64,000 nt of DNA. It comes from Nitrobacter vulgaris (lineage in GTDB: Bacteria > Pseudomonadota > Alphaproteobacteria > Rhizobiales > Xanthobacteraceae). The translations under genes were made by a program, and so were the position numbers. Below the pieces are notes generated by a model. The model made no database searches, had not been told where the DNA came from, and saw only the letters and a program-made list of their open reading frames with translations. Positions 55,486-63,904 of this stretch are shown here, piece after piece. The DNA is taken from assembly GCF_002028545.1 (NCBI RefSeq), contig NZ_MWPQ01000042.1, forward strand, positions 57,726 through 121,725. Direction: 5' to 3'. How positions within the stretch are numbered: the stretch's first letter is position 1; each line of letters opens with the position of its first letter.

Positions 55486-56694
55486 GTGACACGGTCACGG
55501 TCACGCACCGTCGTTGTCGCCGGCGCCGGAATCGGAGGCTTGACGGCATCGCTTGCGCTGGCGGCGAAGGGTTGTCGTGTCCTTATCATCGAAACCGCTG
55601 AACGCCTCGAAGGGGTCGGCGCGGGGCTGCAACTTTCGCCGAACGCAACCCGCGTCCTGATCGAACTCGGCTTGCATGCGCGGCTATCCGCCCGCGCGCT
55701 CGCGCCAGAAGCTGTCAGCATCATGAGTGCGCGGCACGGCGACGAGATCTGCCGTATCCCGCTTGGCGAGACAGCCGCGTTGCGCGCCGGCGCGCCCTAT
55801 TGGGTGATGCATCGCGCCGACCTGCAGGCCGCGCTGCTGGAACAGGTTCACGACCATCCTGATATCGAATTGCGTCTCGGCGCCAGGGTTGAAGACGCAG
55901 CCGCGTTCGCCATCGGCGCCAAGGCAACTGTATGCGACGATACGGCTGGCGCTCAGGAGACCGCGTGGGCGCTTATAGGCGCCGACGGCGTGTGGTCCGC
56001 TTTGCGCAGTCGGCTTTTTCCGGACGCTGCTCCGCTGTTTTCCGGCCTAATTGCGTGGCGCGGGACCGTGGAGGCAGCACAGTTGCCGCACGACATGACC
56101 GCGCCGCGCATACAGCTCTGGATGGGTCCGGATGCGCATCTCGTGACATATCCGATGTCAGGCGGGGACCAGATCAACTTGATCGCAATCGTGCCGGGCG
56201 GCTGGAATCAGCCCGGCGGGAACGCTGCCGGAGATACTGCGGATATCAAACGCACGTTCGCACAAGCGCACTGGCCTGAACCGGCGCACGTGATGATCGA
56301 CGCCGTGAACCGTTGGCACAAATGGGCGCTGTTCACAATTCCGCCGATGGCTGCGTGGCACCGCGATACAACCGCCCTGCTTGGCGATGCAGCCCATGCG
56401 ATGCTGCCGTTCGTTGCGCAGGGTGCGGGTATGGCGATCGAGGATGCCGCGGTTCTGGCGCAGTGTCTCGGCGAAGCCGCGAACGAAAACGCCGAGGGCG
56501 TCGCGGCTGCACTTGCGCGTTATACCAGGCTACGTCGCGCGCGCGTTGCGCGTGTCCAAGAGACCGCACAACTGAATGGGCGAATCTACCATCTCCGAGG
56601 TGTCGCCGCTTTGGCGCGCGATCTTGCCATCAGGGCGATGGGACCGCAGCGTATGCTGGCGCGTCAGGAGTGGATCTATAGCTGGCAGCCCTGA
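55486..56694 (+). CDS. FAD-dependent aromatic monooxygenase (salicylate hydroxylase-like)
   Basis: The 402-residue protein is a class A flavoprotein monooxygenase: VVVAGAGIGGLTASLALAAKG (FAD ADP-binding), LIGADGVWSALRSRLF (DG motif) and ALLGDAAHAMLPFVAQGAGM (GD motif). It oxidises an aromatic or ring substrate with NAD(P)H and O2; the closest type appears to be the salicylate/6-hydroxynicotinate group, but UbiH-like members look similar. The start is a GTG at 55486. Its partner upstream encodes a small zinc protein, giving no clue to the substrate. Confidence 0.87.
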   Translation: MTRSRSRTVVVAGAGIGGLTASLALAAKGCRVLIIETAERLEGVGAGLQLSPNATRVLIELGLHARLSARALAPEAVSIMSARHGDEICRIPLGETAALRAGAPYWVMHRADLQAALLEQVHDHPDIELRLGARVEDAAAFAIGAKATVCDDTAGAQETAWALIGADGVWSALRSRLFPDAAPLFSGLIAWRGTVEAAQLPHDMTAPRIQLWMGPDAHLVTYPMSGGDQINLIAIVPGGWNQPGGNAAGDTADIKRTFAQAHWPEPAHVMIDAVNRWHKWALFTIPPMAAWHRDTTALLGDAAHAMLPFVAQGAGMAIEDAAVLAQCLGEAANENAEGVAAALARYTRLRRARVARVQETAQLNGRIYHLRGVAALARDLAIRAMGPQRMLARQEWIYSWQP

Positions 56695-56746
56695 ACCGAG
56701 CGGACTCTGGCTCATCGCTGTCCGTCGTTGGGCCGATCGTCGGAGA

Positions 56747-57160
56747 TCATTTAACGGCGCCGTCGGAGCGCCTCGGTGCAACGCGGGGCTCGCTCGCCGG
56801 CGTCTGCTGCGCGGTCGAAGCCGCGTCACACCCGTTCCGTCGCCACGTTTCGTCGGCAAGTTTAGCCGAGGCACGAGTGGTAATGTAGTCGTTGCGATAC
56901 GCTACTTCGGCAACGGCGGCACCCGCGACACCCGTATGAGCCTTTTCGATCAACCCCTGCAACGTTGCCGTGCGCACCGCCAGAGATTTGCGCTGCGCAT
57001 CAAGCTGCGGGCAATCATAGAGATCATACGTCGCGGGATCGACGAATGCGCCCGAGACGGCACCGTCGCCGAGATTGGCGCAACCGCCAAGACCGCCGCC
57101 CATGATCAGCAGAGTAATGAACACGGGTAACCGCCGACGACGGCCGATCCGGTTGGGCAT
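56747..57160 (-). CDS. Putative lipoprotein (137 residues)
   Basis: The N-terminus is MPNRIGRRRRLPVFITLLIMGGGLGGC, with a basic start, a hydrophobic stretch and the lipobox LGGC, so the mature protein probably begins at that Cys with an attached lipid. The mature part has two other Cys (YDCPQL and NGCDAA) and a helix-rich centre. The start at 57160 leaves out 36 upstream codons with no signal character. No function is recognised. It overlaps no neighbour and is convergent with the FAD monooxygenase. Confidence 0.7.
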   Translation of the reverse strand: MPNRIGRRRRLPVFITLLIMGGGLGGCANLGDGAVSGAFVDPATYDLYDCPQLDAQRKSLAVRTATLQGLIEKAHTGVAGAAVAEVAYRNDYITTRASAKLADETWRRNGCDAASTAQQTPASEPRVAPRRSDGAVK

Positions 57161-57258
57161 TGTTCCCCATTCAAGCCGAGCCAAGCGCCCGCCGAACTGC
57201 CAAAAAGCACCGGCTCGTGACGGCATTGAGGCCGCTCGTGCGATCAGGCGTTGGCGGT

Positions 57259-58515
57259 TCACGCCCACTCGCCCTTGCGAAAGACTGGGACACGACTGCC
57301 GTCGCTGCTGATGCCATCAATATCGGTCTCGCCTGACCCGATCATCCAGTCGATGTGAATGAAGCTCTTGTTGCCGCCTTGCGCCGCGATCTGCTCCGGC
57401 GACAGCTTCTCGCCATCGACGAAGCACTTCGAATAGCATTGGCCGAGTGCGATGTGGCACGCCGCGTTCTCGTCGAACAACGTGTTATAGAATAACAAGC
57501 CGCTTTTCGAAATCGGCGAGGAATGCGGCACCAACGCGACCTCTCCGAGCCGCCGCGCGCCCTCATCCGTATCCAGCACCTTGTTGAGCACGTCGGCGCC
57601 GCGCGACGCCTTGGCCTCGACGATGCGACCCTGCTCGAAGCGGACGGCGATCTCGTCTATCAATGTGCCTTGATACGACAGCGGCTTAGTGCTTCGGACG
57701 CGCCCCTCGACCCGCAATGCATGAGGAGTGGTAAAAACCTCCTCGGTCGGGATATTCGCGTTGAAAACGATGCCATTATTGGCCGCGGAAGCGCCGCCCA
57801 CCCATTCATGGCCGTCGGCCAGGCCAACCGTGAGGTCGGTGCCTGGCCCGGAGTAATGCAGAGCATGAAAGCGCTGGCTATTGAGCCAATCTGTGCGCTG
57901 GCGCAGGGCCGCGTTGTGTGCGGTCCAGTTCGCGATCGGATCATCGTTGTCGACGCGCGAGGCGGAGAAAATCGCGTCCGCAAGTTTCGCCACCGCGCCG
58001 TCTACGCTGTCATCCGGAAACATCAATCTTGCCCACGCTGTACCCGGATAAGCGACGATATTCCAGTTGATGTCAAAACCGACAATCTTCTCAAGCGCCG
58101 GCTGGTAGGCCATGGAATTCGCCTTGTTGGCGCGGGCGACTTTCGCTGCATCCTCACCCGACAGCAGCATCGGATTGTCGCCGACCACGGCGAGCCGCGC
58201 GGTGTTGGCCGCGAATGCTTTCGCCATGCCCTCATAGAGCCAGCTGGCGGCACGATCGAAACTCGCGTCCGGCCCGAACCTGTAGCGTGACAACGTGATG
58301 TCGTCATCGGAGAAAAATGGCGTCACCAGCCCCGCCCCTGCCTTGTAGGCATGTTCGGCGATCCGCCGCACCAGAGGCAGCGCCACCGCGGGCGCGGTGA
58401 TTAAAAGATCCTGTCCCGGCGCAAGTTGCAGGCCGACCTTGACCGCGACTTCCGCGAGACGATCCAGCTTCACCGGATCGATCGGCGTAACGATATGACG
58501 CTGATGCTGGGTCAT
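57259..58515 (-). CDS. M29 family aminopeptidase
   Basis: The 418-residue protein is a thermophilic-type (M29) metal aminopeptidase: the C-terminal metal ligands are in VPHSSPISKSGL, FDENAACHIALGQCY and SFIHIDWMIGSGETDIDG, with E, H, H and D as ligands. The N-terminal domain has VGLQLAPGQDLLITAPA and PFFSDDDITLSRYRFG. It cleaves N-terminal residues from peptides using two cobalt or zinc ions in the cytoplasm. It reads 45 bases downstream of the small gene at 58561, on the same strand. Confidence 0.92.
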   Translation of the reverse strand: MTQHQRHIVTPIDPVKLDRLAEVAVKVGLQLAPGQDLLITAPAVALPLVRRIAEHAYKAGAGLVTPFFSDDDITLSRYRFGPDASFDRAASWLYEGMAKAFAANTARLAVVGDNPMLLSGEDAAKVARANKANSMAYQPALEKIVGFDINWNIVAYPGTAWARLMFPDDSVDGAVAKLADAIFSASRVDNDDPIANWTAHNAALRQRTDWLNSQRFHALHYSGPGTDLTVGLADGHEWVGGASAANNGIVFNANIPTEEVFTTPHALRVEGRVRSTKPLSYQGTLIDEIAVRFEQGRIVEAKASRGADVLNKVLDTDEGARRLGEVALVPHSSPISKSGLLFYNTLFDENAACHIALGQCYSKCFVDGEKLSPEQIAAQGGNKSFIHIDWMIGSGETDIDGISSDGSRVPVFRKGEWA

Positions 58516-58560
58516 GCGAGCTTATCCTAAGCAACAGAGCGGCCTGATTAGGGCCGCGGA

Positions 58561-58743
58561 CTAACTATCAGGCGTCGTTTTGAAACGCCCGACCAAGCGC
58601 TCCCCGTCCCATATTTCCACGTGACGAACGCCCACTATTTTCTTTGCAGCTTCGATCGCCTGAGCGTCATCCGCTTTCACTATGAGCGTGTCGCTCTGGA
58701 TGTGGCCCTTGTCGTTGAGGATGTAGACTCGATAATCGGTCAC
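58561..58743 (-). CDS. Small conserved hypothetical protein (60 residues)
   Basis: The product begins with a GTG at 58743 (AGGA four bases upstream): MTDYRVYILNDKGHIQ, then IVKADDAQAIEAAKKI and HVEIWDGERLVGRFK. It looks like a compact beta-alpha-beta protein, all in one domain. No family name is known to me, but the regular pattern supports a real gene. It ends 45 bases before the aminopeptidase gene, which follows on the same strand, with a short inverted repeat (GCGGCC and GGCCGC) between. Confidence 0.65.
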   Translation of the reverse strand: MTDYRVYILNDKGHIQSDTLIVKADDAQAIEAAKKIVGVRHVEIWDGERLVGRFKTTPDS

Positions 58744-58870
58744 CTGTCCTATCTCCAGATTTTCGCTGTCACCGGTGCGCTTACGGGCAGAGTAAAATTT
58801 CGCCAGCCATCGATCCCCTGCCCCTCACCGGGCGTCCTTCTTTCAGCAGAGCCAACGCGGGTCTAAGAAG

Positions 58871-58940
58871 TGGTGCCCCCAACCCGAGTCGAACGGGTAC
58901 GTCCCTGACGGGACTACAGATTTTAAGTCCACGGCGTGTA
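58871..58940 (-). tRNA. 3' fragment of a tRNA-Leu (TAA) gene, attachment site remnant
   Basis: On the minus strand the sequence from CACGCCGTGGACTTAAAATC through the CCA end reads as the anticodon arm, variable arm, T arm (ACCCG-TTCGACT-CGGGT), acceptor 3' strand TGGGGGC and CCA of tRNA-Leu(TAA). The 5' acceptor strand and D arm are missing: upstream of CACGCC the sequence turns abruptly into AT-rich, unrelated DNA. A tRNA 3' end left alone next to core genes is the mark of a genomic island that integrated into the gene. It is not a functional tRNA. Confidence 0.87.
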
Positions 58941-59264
58941 TAGTCAAGTTATTGTTTTTGTTGTATTTTTTAAATTTCATTTGTGCTATGTGTAAAATAA
59001 CGTGAAAAAACGACCGTTTCTTGTTGCTTCGAACTGCCCCTAATGGGACCCGCGCCCTGACAAAACAAGGAGTCCGACGAGTCCGCTCAAGAGGCTTTTA
59101 CAGCCTCGCAAAGAGGGAATACACCCTCGTCATCTGTCAGGCAGCCTCTCGATGCACTCGGGGGGAACTGCGCCCTTTATAATCTTCGACCGGTTAGCAA
59201 TTGCTTATCCGTTTAAGCAACGTTTTGCATCGTTAAAAAGGCGACTGAATTATCAACGCAGCAA
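58941..59264. other. Island left-end spacer, AT-rich then with two hairpins
   Basis: The first 60 bases after the tRNA fragment are strongly AT-rich, unlike the surrounding core DNA. Around 59086-59131 two adjacent hairpins, GAGGC-TTTTACA-GCCTC and GAGGG-AATACA-CCCTC, follow each other. No gene is supported. This region probably contains recombination or excision signals. Confidence 0.4.
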
Positions 59265-60431
59265 CTACAGTGGACTACTTAAGGAAATGCCGTGCGACAA
59301 AACCTCCTCTTGCGGCTCTTGCTCGGGCAATGAGCGAAGTCGCGCCAATATTTCGGTCGACGGGCGCGCAAGATTGACAGTCATGAACCGAATTCGATGT
59401 CCTTGAATTGTTACACTCTCGTCAACGTCCGCATCGATCACGGGATGGAGCAATATGCCTTCCGCTTTATTTGAAAGCGGATCGCCATCCTTCTCCTGCG
59501 TGCGAAGATAGGCAAAAATCTGATAAATATAGCCGCTTTTCAAAACGGCCTCGCGATAGGCCGTTTTGGCGAAGATCCCAGTGAATTTTGTATCTATCAC
59601 AATACGACGGCCCGCTGAGGGGCGGTCCAGAATAATGTCTGTTTTCATGTTCGGCATTACGGCGTCGATTCCTGCTGAAGGCTCTTCCATCGGCCAATAG
59701 AACCATTTTCCTTGATAAATGCGCCAGCCCGAGCTCGCGTCCAATTCAGCAGCAAAGAAATTTCCGACAGCCTTCTCGAAGAGTTTTCGAACCAGAATTT
59801 CATCTCGCTCCAGGCGAGTAAGAGAGTGATCACCCGCATCTTCGGTGGGTAAGACAAGGTCGAACACGATCTTGGCGAGTGTCACCATCAGTCTATCATC
59901 GGCGTCATGGCGCGCGATTTGGTCGGCTGCGAGCTCTTCTCTAGACGGACGAACGCCACTGACGCCAATCCTTCCGAGATCGCCCGCAAGGTTGCGGCAG
60001 CGGTGTGCCAAATTGGTATCAGAAATTCGCGTTGCTACAGCGTCGAGCGCCGCTCGCACGAGGCGATTACGTGGTGTGTTTATCGTATGGTCTTCGAAAC
60101 GGCATGCGACCAAGCCTTGTGACAGCAATCCATGCGAGTAAGTTCGCATTATATCGATGCGGCCCCGAACGCGTGTTAGGACATCCTCCTTGCGGATGTA
60201 GTTCCGGCTAAGATTGCGTCGGAGACGCCTTTCGACAGCGTAGGAAAGTAGCCGAGCGATAAGACTAGGAAGATCGGGTGCTTCCTCTACGTCGGCTTCA
60301 AATCGTCCGAGAAAACTGCCGAGATCCGATGCGTACAAAAGAAGCAACCAAAGATTTCTCACAGGGATACGACCAATAAGCTCCCCGGCCTCTTGTGGCT
60401 CATCAAAAATTTCCGAAGTCACGCTAATCAT
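59265..60431 (-). CDS. mcrC: McrC-like subunit with PD-(D/E)xK nuclease of a McrBC system
   Basis: The 388-residue protein is McrC-like: an N-terminal region (GRIPVRNLWLLLLYASDLG), a middle part rich in Arg (DVLTRVRGRIDIMRTYSHG), and a C-terminal PD-(D/E)xK nuclease core, with MKTDIILD then RIVIDTKFTG giving the D...D-x-K residues. McrC cuts DNA after being driven by the McrB motor at modified cytosines. Its ATG overlaps the McrB stop by four bases (ATGA), so the two are translated together. It is the last gene of the operon and lies at the island's left end. Confidence 0.87.
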   Translation of the reverse strand: MISVTSEIFDEPQEAGELIGRIPVRNLWLLLLYASDLGSFLGRFEADVEEAPDLPSLIARLLSYAVERRLRRNLSRNYIRKEDVLTRVRGRIDIMRTYSHGLLSQGLVACRFEDHTINTPRNRLVRAALDAVATRISDTNLAHRCRNLAGDLGRIGVSGVRPSREELAADQIARHDADDRLMVTLAKIVFDLVLPTEDAGDHSLTRLERDEILVRKLFEKAVGNFFAAELDASSGWRIYQGKWFYWPMEEPSAGIDAVMPNMKTDIILDRPSAGRRIVIDTKFTGIFAKTAYREAVLKSGYIYQIFAYLRTQEKDGDPLSNKAEGILLHPVIDADVDESVTIQGHRIRFMTVNLARPSTEILARLRSLPEQEPQEEVLSHGISLSSPL

Positions 60432-62644
60432 GCCAAGAGGCGGCGTTTGGCTTCAGCAGCCTTTTCAGGCGCGTCGAACCAGTATTCTTCTAACAGAGGG
60501 CCAATTTCGGTCTGAACAATCTGTTCAAACCAAGCGCCGCCATCAGGGATGGTTGCGCCTTCCTGCGGTGTGACGTAGCTGTGACCGATCCGGAATTGTG
60601 CTCCTAAAGACCGGTCATTCGAGATCGCTTGATTGAGCGCAACGACTTTTTGCTCGATCATTTCAATCGTTGCTTTATCGAGCCCCACCTTTTCGGCACA
60701 CCATGCTTGCCAGAGAGGACCAAGCTGAGGTTCAAGCGAGAGAAAGGCGAATCTCCGCCGTAATGCAAGGTCAACGAGGGCAAGCGATCGGTCCGCAATA
60801 TTCATCGTGCCAATAACATGAAGATTCGGCGGAATATGGATGCGCTCACCGTCTCGGCTGTAAGCTAGTTCCAGCGCCTCTTCTGGCCGTCGTTTCGTGT
60901 CCTCAAGCAGCGTAAGCATCTCGCCAAAAACCTGAGCCGGGTTGCCACGATTTATCTCTTCAATAATTAACACGAATGGCTCCGGGACAGCGGATGCTGC
61001 CTGAACCAGCTTGAGGAAGACACCATCGACGAGTTCTAATTTTCCTCCTTCCGTCGGACGCCAACCTCGAACAAAGTCCTCGTAAGATAATGACGGATGA
61101 AACTGTACGACGCGGGTGCGTGCGCGCGCGACTTTACGATCCTTTGTTCCAATCAACGCATATGCAAGTCTCTTGGCGAGCCAGGTCTTACCTGTTCCCG
61201 GCGGGCCCTGAAGAATTATGTTCTTTTTCTCTGCTAAGCGTTGGAGTGCTGATTCGAGAGTTTTCGGGGGAAGGAAGCAACCTTCTTTTGCGATGTCACC
61301 GACGGCATAGGTGGGAACATCCGCTACCTCAGCGTCAGCTTCAGTTTCTTCCTGGTCAACGAAGAACGACTCCAGGCTGGCCGTTGTCGTACTGGCAGAG
61401 AATTTTCGCGAAAAATATGGAACGCGCGTCCAGAACTGAAAATCTTGCTGCAAATCAGCGAAGGTGAAGAGGATTAGCCGCCGCGCCAAATCATCATCTG
61501 GGTCAGCTTGGTGCAATGTAGTTCTGTATGTGTAGAGAAACCAATCGCGCGGCGGATTGAGCGGGACCCAGTCAACTCGAACAGTCTTCCCGTCGTTAAG
61601 ATTCTCGCGGACGGTGCCGACAGCCTTGATACGCATGCATGAGACGGACTTCCCACCGGCCTCGAACGGAAGATTGTGCTTCTTAACAAATGAAGATTTG
61701 ATGGCGATCCGATCTCCGGGTTTTATCTTTCGAACAAGATCGGAAAATTTCTCGTCGTAGCCGTTTTGCCAGATACCTTCCTGCAAGAAGCGATCAAGCT
61801 GATCGCCTTCGCTCCACGCTGCCCCGGCAAACCAGAATTGACGTGACGAATCATCAAAGAGTTCGGCAACGGCTTCGGTGCCGATAGGCGCGGGCGATTC
61901 TTCGTCGTCGTCCTCCCATCCGCGAGCCCTAATTTCCTTGAACAACGCGAGGGAGGATGACGCATCCAGCGTGGTGTCGCGGCCTTCTTGCGTCAACACC
62001 CATTTCCCGCGTTGGCTGTCATCGATAAGGCCTCCCTTCACAAGATAGAAGCGAGCCCAACCAATCTTGTTCTGAAAGCCCGCATTGCCTCCCTTGGTGG
62101 TTGCGTCGATCTCGGATTTGGGTAGGTCGCCATTGGCTACTATCCAATCATAGACGTCCTTCGGCTTGCCTTCGCCTCCCAGCGCCCGTAAGGCCTCCAG
62201 AACTGGCCCGAAGTACTGGACGAAGCGCGGGCCCGCAGGGTTTGTGGCGTCCCGTTTGCTGGACCCGAGTCCCAGAGTCTCTGGGGCTGTTGCTGCCCAC
62301 GCAAAAACCTTCTGCTGCTCCTCTTTGACGAATTGTTCTGGGTCACCGACGGTAAGGCCTACATCCTTTGCAGCTGCAAGGAGCCCTTCGCGGGCGGTGC
62401 CGTCCAACTTGCCTGTATCGACGTCGCCCTTATTAACAACAATGGCGCTCGGAATCGGCCAGCCCCGCTCGTGCGTTAACCGAACGAGCTGTCCCAGATG
62501 CTGCGGCATTCGTCGCCATGCTGCGTTCCATGGAACGTCGCTCGCCTCTGCAATTTCGCTATAGCTTACGAAGCGATGCGCAAGAGCGGCCCTGCGTATA
62601 ACCTCATAGGTCTTTTCTAAATTCAGCCGTTGTTCATCAACCAT
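60428..62644 (-). CDS. mcrB: McrB-type AAA+ GTPase/ATPase with N-terminal reader domains
   Basis: The 738-residue protein has four parts. Residues 1-115 are a winged-helix-like region (YEVIRRAALAHRFVSYSEIA) with resemblance to ATL/MGMT-type domains. Residues about 140-220 look like an Mrr N-terminal winged helix (RFVQYFGPVLEALRALGG). Residues about 265-400 are a PUA/EVE-like fold (FWFAGAAWSEGDQLDRFL, KIKPGDRIAIKSSF). The last third is an AAA+ motor with Walker A GPPGTGKT (about 478-485), Walker B LIIEEINRGN and the McrB signature GTMNIADRS. It should recognise modified DNA through the N-terminal domains and drive McrC; which modification is unknown. Confidence 0.86.
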   Translation of the reverse strand: MVDEQRLNLEKTYEVIRRAALAHRFVSYSEIAEASDVPWNAAWRRMPQHLGQLVRLTHERGWPIPSAIVVNKGDVDTGKLDGTAREGLLAAAKDVGLTVGDPEQFVKEEQQKVFAWAATAPETLGLGSSKRDATNPAGPRFVQYFGPVLEALRALGGEGKPKDVYDWIVANGDLPKSEIDATTKGGNAGFQNKIGWARFYLVKGGLIDDSQRGKWVLTQEGRDTTLDASSSLALFKEIRARGWEDDDEESPAPIGTEAVAELFDDSSRQFWFAGAAWSEGDQLDRFLQEGIWQNGYDEKFSDLVRKIKPGDRIAIKSSFVKKHNLPFEAGGKSVSCMRIKAVGTVRENLNDGKTVRVDWVPLNPPRDWFLYTYRTTLHQADPDDDLARRLILFTFADLQQDFQFWTRVPYFSRKFSASTTTASLESFFVDQEETEADAEVADVPTYAVGDIAKEGCFLPPKTLESALQRLAEKKNIILQGPPGTGKTWLAKRLAYALIGTKDRKVARARTRVVQFHPSLSYEDFVRGWRPTEGGKLELVDGVFLKLVQAASAVPEPFVLIIEEINRGNPAQVFGEMLTLLEDTKRRPEEALELAYSRDGERIHIPPNLHVIGTMNIADRSLALVDLALRRRFAFLSLEPQLGPLWQAWCAEKVGLDKATIEMIEQKVVALNQAISNDRSLGAQFRIGHSYVTPQEGATIPDGGAWFEQIVQTEIGPLLEEYWFDAPEKAAEAKRRLLA

Positions 62645-62815
62645 ATTTCCCCCTCGGTCAGCCCCCCGTTATGACGCCTTCTTCAACCCACTCAAAACCA
62701 CCCGAAAGCTGGTCAGACTCGATTAAGATTTTCAACTATGTCCTAGCGAGTTCTGAAAACCGACTTTCATCTAATAATTGTTCGACACCTAAAAATACTC
62801 TCAAAGTAGCCCGTT

Positions 62816-63904
62816 TTAGAATGCAACCTCATTAAGCGAAGTAACCACTGAGTAGTCGACCCCAAGAGAGTCGAAATGCTTGCGACCGCAGGCGATTTTC
62901 TGGTTCTCCTTGCAGCGCCGCTCCTCGCTGTCGAGCGTGCTCTTGGTCTCACGTACGAAATAGAGCTTCTCCTCGCGCTCGGTCACAAAGGCCCAGTCGG
63001 GATTATAGGTGCCGATGGGCGTATCGATCTTGAACCACGACGGCAGCTTGACGAAAAGCTTCACGTTCACATTGCTGTCGAGGTCGCGTGCGAACTGCTT
63101 CTCAACCTCGGATTCATAAACGATTGCATCGAAGAGCGACTTCTCCCGGTTCTGCACCTCATAGAGATTGCCGAGATACCGGACGATGCCGTCCTCGGCA
63201 TCCTGCTCGATCCTGCTCATTTCCCAATGCTGACCTGCGACCTTCTCGTATTTAATCCCTTCCAGCATCAGGTCATGCAGGGCGCGTGAAATTTCCTTCG
63301 AAGCCGCCGCCATGAAAGCCTGCGGGTTGATCTTGAACTCACCTAGCCGCCCGGAGCGCTTGAGGATTTCAGCAAGCGTGTGACGGGTCAGCTCTGTCTC
63401 CTTTTGCAGGAAGGCGAGAATATCCGGCAAAACCTTCACCTGCTGCACGTCCCGGACCCGCGATGAAATCTGCCGGTCGGCAGAGACGCCCGCATCGGTA
63501 ATATCGACTTCAACGACTGTGGTCTCGATGCGCGCTGCCTTGATCGGCTCGATCTGCTTGATGCGGGAGAGAGCCCGCTCGATCAAGTCAGCGGTCTCAA
63601 ATGTCACGCGGTAACGGGTGCGATGCTTGATCTTATCCCAGAGCGCCTGGAAGTCGGCGCTGAGATGCACTTCTTTCCGGAATTTCAGGGTCCGCTCATC
63701 GCGGACATTGACGATGCGATTCTTGAAGAGTTTGCGGTTCACCTCGTCGGTGATTTCCGCCCGGAGATCGGCAAATGCGTCCGAAACCTCCAGCTTGAAG
63801 TGGGGGTTCTTCGGATCAAATTTCTCCAGAATGTCGCCGGACGCATTGAGATAGCCCTTCGCTACCAGCTCGGCCCAAATCTTGGCCGACTCGTCCTGGC
63901 CTAG
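62816..63904 (-). pseudogene. C-terminal part of a type III restriction endonuclease Res subunit
   Basis: The open frame up to the insertion junction encodes the C-terminal region of a Res protein: helical segments such as WAELVAKGYLNASGDILEKF, then KEVHLSADFQALWDKIKHRT, and near the end the nuclease core TYNPDWAFVTEREEKLYFVRETKST, a PD-(D/E)xK site (D...E-x-K) as in EcoP1I-type enzymes. The frame is broken at 63904, where an IS5-type element begins, so the helicase part is missing or lies beyond the IS. The fragment cannot be started; GTG at 63742 is only an internal codon. It reads in the same direction as McrB. Confidence 0.8.

Noticed and set aside
59086..59131. Two adjacent short hairpins as a possible CRISPR fragment
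   Set aside because: The two stems differ in sequence and there are no repeated units or spacers; nothing else CRISPR-like is in the window.
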